Assembly (NCBI GenBank): GCA_040881995.1
Contig: JBBECD010000028.1
Coordinates: forward strand, 1-7,825
Origin: JAQCEJ01 sp040881995
Lineage (GTDB): Bacteria; Planctomycetota; Planctomycetia; Planctomycetales; Planctomycetaceae
DNA length: 7,825 nucleotides
Reading direction: 5' to 3'
Shown here: in pieces, positions 5,775 through 7,825 of the stretch
Layout of the letters: each line of letters starts with the position of its first letter
Numbering within the stretch: the first letter of the stretch is position 1
Translations under genes and position numbers: made by a program
Notes under the pieces: model-generated
What the model was told of the DNA's origin: nothing
The model's input: only the letters and a program-made list of their open reading frames with translations
The model's database searches: none

Positions 5775-7130
5775 CTAGTTGCCGGTTACGGGAGAACCGT
5801 GACGATCGACCCAGACGCGATCGACCGTCACCCCCACGTGATCAATGGGGCCGCTGAAGACAACGCGCGTGGGAATGCGGCCCAATGTTTGTTCCACTTG
5901 GCCGACGTTTACCCGTTGAAACTCGGATAAGGGGATGTGCACCGTGCGCCATTCTCCCCGACTGGACTGCCAAAGGTCCGGATTCACACAGCAGTAGGTC
6001 ATCACTTCTTGCGACTGGCCGTAGGTTCGAGCATACACGTAGATATGAAGCCAGGCGGGAGGCTGAACTTTCAACGTCGCATGAAGCACCGAGTCGGCCT
6101 GCCACGAAAACAGACCGGTATCCCTGGAGGGAGAAGCAACGTCCATATTTCGCCCTTGCGGGTTCAGCATCGGGACAGCTTGCGCCGCACCGTGAGATTC
6201 CGCCGGCAGAACGTCATGCACAAAGCGGCCCGTCCAACCGCGTGGCAAGCCCTGCTCGAAGTTCTCGCTCCAGTCATCCGGCGGCCGTGGCCATTCTTTA
6301 ATAGTTAAGTCTCCGGTTTGTGCGATCAAAAGGAATTCTGCCGCAGAGACATCGACGGAGTGTCGATCGGATATTCGCGTCACGCGAACCCGTCCTTCCT
6401 TCACGGCGACTTCCGTATGATCGGCCAGCGCGAGCAATTCCAATTCGGTCCCCAGCACGCGAACCTCGGCTCGAGGTGTGACAAATATCAGTGCGTGTCC
6501 GGGCTTTTGCGGAGTCACGCGCGCGGTGGCGTGTCCGCGCGGCATCGTCAGATGCCCCGGCGGCTCGACCGTCAGTATCAAAGTGGTCTCCGGATGCATC
6601 CCGATCTCGGTTCGATCCGACAGGATGAATGTCGCGGAACTCTTCCGATCGGTTCGAATTGTATCACCAGGTTGCAACGGCAAGGGTGTTTGTGTGAGGT
6701 CATCGGCGCGAATCAAAGTCGGTGGCTGATCGTCGCGCAGAATTTCGACCTGCCCCACGATCCCCGTTATTTCACCCAGTGACGAATTCGTCCCACTCCC
6801 CGGCCCCCACGAGAGAAAACCGATAACAATCACGACGGCCACGATGCTCATCACGGCTGCGGTGAGACGAAATGTCCGGCGTGTTATGACCGGAATCCGC
6901 CGATTTGGCGGCGGCTTCCCCTGCTGGGACGGTTCCGCCGCCGCGTAAGATTGCATCGCCAGCAGCGTCTGCAACTGACATAAGCGGACGTATTCGAGAC
7001 GAAACTCGCTATCGGATCGCAATAAATCCGCAAGACGCCGCTCTTGCTCGTCGGTCAGCGTTTCCTCCGCCATCGCGTTGAGCAAGTCCGACCATTCATC
7101 GGGCAATTCAGATCGGTGCGAGTCCCTCAT
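5775..7130 (-). CDS. FecR-type transmembrane anti-sigma/sensor protein with extra C-terminal domain
   Basis: 451 residues. The N-terminal ~65 residues (LPDEWSDLLNAMAEETLTDEQERRLADLL) are a cytoplasmic helical region like those of planctomycete FecR-type proteins, where the paired sigma factor would be bound. A single membrane segment spans ~87-108 after a basic stretch (RR at 84-85). Residues ~115-270 are a FecR domain: GQVEILR, then QPGDTIRTDRKSSATFILSD, TPRAEVRVLGTEL (218-230) and VAVKEGRVRV (241-250). Residues ~285-445 form a further domain beginning WSENFEQGLPRGWTG, like the carbohydrate-binding or LamG-like beta-sandwich modules that follow FecR domains in this phylum. It should lie outside the cytoplasmic membrane. 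Its start codon overlaps the sigma-factor stop (ATGA, 7130-7127), and GGAG (7136-7139) is 5 nt upstream. Anti-sigma activity is inferred from pairing and architecture. No TonB-dependent transducer, the usual FecR partner in iron uptake, is nearby. Confidence 0.9.
   Translation of the reverse strand: MRDSHRSELPDEWSDLLNAMAEETLTDEQERRLADLLRSDSEFRLEYVRLCQLQTLLAMQSYAAAEPSQQGKPPPNRRIPVITRRTFRLTAAVMSIVAVVIVIGFLSWGPGSGTNSSLGEITGIVGQVEILRDDQPPTLIRADDLTQTPLPLQPGDTIRTDRKSSATFILSDRTEIGMHPETTLILTVEPPGHLTMPRGHATARVTPQKPGHALIFVTPRAEVRVLGTELELLALADHTEVAVKEGRVRVTRISDRHSVDVSAAEFLLIAQTGDLTIKEWPRPPDDWSENFEQGLPRGWTGRFVHDVLPAESHGAAQAVPMLNPQGRNMDVASPSRDTGLFSWQADSVLHATLKVQPPAWLHIYVYARTYGQSQEVMTYCCVNPDLWQSSRGEWRTVHIPLSEFQRVNVGQVEQTLGRIPTRVVFSGPIDHVGVTVDRVWVDRHGSPVTGN
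7127..7130 (-). other. ATGA stop/start overlap sigma factor - FecR-type gene
   Basis: ATG of the FecR-type gene (7130-7128) overlaps the TGA stop of the sigma gene (7129-7127). Such overlap normally couples translation and keeps a sigma factor and its regulator at a set ratio, consistent with a functional sigma/anti-sigma pair. Confidence 0.8.
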
Positions 7131-7684
7131 CGCGTCTCCGCGGCGAGCGTTCGCTCAATGCACTGCCGCAACGTATCGCGAATCCGGCGCAGCGACTCCG
7201 ACACGGATTTGGCGGATTTGCCCAGTTCCGCTGCCAGCGTATTCACCGCGACCTCTGGCTGGTATCGCCTGACAATCAGCGCTCGTTGCTGTTCTGGTAA
7301 CTTCTGCAGACAGCTTCGCAGGGCGGCTTCACGCTGGCCATATCGTTGAGACTCCAGTTCTGATGCAGCAGCTATTTCAGTCAATAAAGCAGCATCGAAT
7401 GGATCTGCACTCCGGGCTTGTCGCGCCCTCCACGCCAGAACCTGAAGTCGCACGATCTCGAATGCCCAAGCGTAAAAGTCGGACCCAGGGCGATAAGTCT
7501 CCCGTTTTCTCCACAACACAACGTTTGTTTCCTGCAATACGTCATCCGCATCGGCAGGTCGCCGAACAAGCGCCAAGACAAAGGCGTACAAGCGTCTCTG
7601 AGCCTGGGTAATCGAATGGACAAACTCCTCGGTTGAATCGATGGGTGTAGGATCGCTGGGTTGTTTCATGGTCATGTATTCCAT
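7127..7684 (-). CDS. ECF-like RNA polymerase sigma-70 family factor (Rhodopirellula/Verrucomicrobium type)
   Basis: 185 residues from ATG 7684. Region 2 covers ~23-89: RRLYAFVLALV, then DADDVLQETNVVLW at 45-58 (the conserved region 2.2 core-binding segment), then YRPGSDFYAWAFEIVRLQVLAWRARQ. Region 4 covers ~127-179: LPEQQRALIVRRY followed by a helix-turn-helix (NTLAAELGKSAKSVSESLRRIR) for -35 recognition. There is no region 3, as expected for ECF-type factors. The sequence style matches the sigma-70 subfamily typical of Planctomycetes and Verrucomicrobia. In-frame ATGs at 7675 and 7669 are equally plausible starts; a longer frame to GTG 7777 adds 31 residues with no family resemblance and is rejected. 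The gene heads the operon and is translationally coupled to the FecR-type gene. It probably directs RNA polymerase to a small set of promoters, perhaps including its own. Confidence 0.92.
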   Translation of the reverse strand: MEYMTMKQPSDPTPIDSTEEFVHSITQAQRRLYAFVLALVRRPADADDVLQETNVVLWRKRETYRPGSDFYAWAFEIVRLQVLAWRARQARSADPFDAALLTEIAAASELESQRYGQREAALRSCLQKLPEQQRALIVRRYQPEVAVNTLAAELGKSAKSVSESLRRIRDTLRQCIERTLAAETR

Positions 7685-7825
7685 AAGGCAATAGCCGCCA
7701 GTTAAGAAATCCCACGCACAATTCCTCACGATATTCCAAAATACTGGAAATTGTCGATAGACGTGCTTACACCTCACGCGGCCAGGAGTGATACGTCTTC
7801 AAATCGCTGGAAATTGAGCGTCATG
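7685..7825 (-). promoter_or_regulatory. Upstream region of the operon with direct repeats
   Basis: On the minus strand CAATTTCCAG occurs twice, at 7816-7807 and 7753-7744, 63 bp apart. Both copies are followed after two bases by ATTT and then GAA. The copy nearer the gene also forms an inverted repeat, TTCCA (7734-7738) with TGGAA (7745-7749). These could be operator or promoter elements. The sequence TCGACA just upstream of the nearer copy resembles a -35 hexamer, but no convincing -10 follows. No gene is seen here. Confidence 0.35.

Noticed and set aside
7685..7777. N-terminal extension of the sigma factor to GTG 7777
   Set aside because: The extra 31 residues (MRCKHVYRQFPVFW...) show no sigma-factor resemblance, and the extension would cover the likely promoter region; ATG 7684, 7675 or 7669 fits the family better.
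1..7825. Search for CRISPR arrays, tRNA or rRNA genes
   Set aside because: No regularly spaced identical repeats and no tRNA- or rRNA-like sequence were seen on either strand.

Overview
The window looks like a planctomycete chromosome. It has a DUF1559 pseudopilin-like protein with the planctomycete H-X9-DG C-terminal motif, a DUF1583-type protein, a large secreted WD40 protein, and a sigma/FecR pair of the kind abundant in Planctomycetes. This assignment rests on protein families read by eye; no search was run.

Layout. Positions 1-127 hold no supported gene. Positions 128-409 are the left end of an IS21-family insertion sequence: two near-identical terminal repeats, a perfect 14-bp hairpin, and the first ~43 codons of an IstA-like transposase. 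The transposase frame then runs without a stop into about 50 codons that do not look like transposase (to 565), so the element is a truncated remnant fused to other sequence. Positions 566-711 are non-coding and contain inverted repeats that may end transcription of the operon arriving from the right.

Positions 712-7684 form one block of five genes, all on the minus strand. In transcription order they are: an ECF-like sigma factor (7684-7127); a membrane FecR-type anti-sigma/sensor protein with an extra C-terminal domain (7130-5775); a 1032-residue WD40-repeat protein with an N-terminal export signal (5741-2643); a DUF1559 protein with a prepilin-type N-terminus (2650-1634); and a DUF1583-like protein with a signal peptide and a C-terminal membrane anchor (1554-712). 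Spacings are a 4-nt overlap, 33 nt, an 8-nt overlap and 79 nt, which supports a single transcript. Positions 7685-7825 are the upstream region and carry a 10-bp direct repeat at 63-bp spacing.

How the genes may work together (inference). The sigma factor would be held by the cytoplasmic N-terminus of the FecR-type protein and released by an extracytoplasmic cue. The other three products all carry export or membrane signals, so the operon may encode a cell-envelope or surface assembly together with its own regulator. No TonB-type transducer gene lies in the window.
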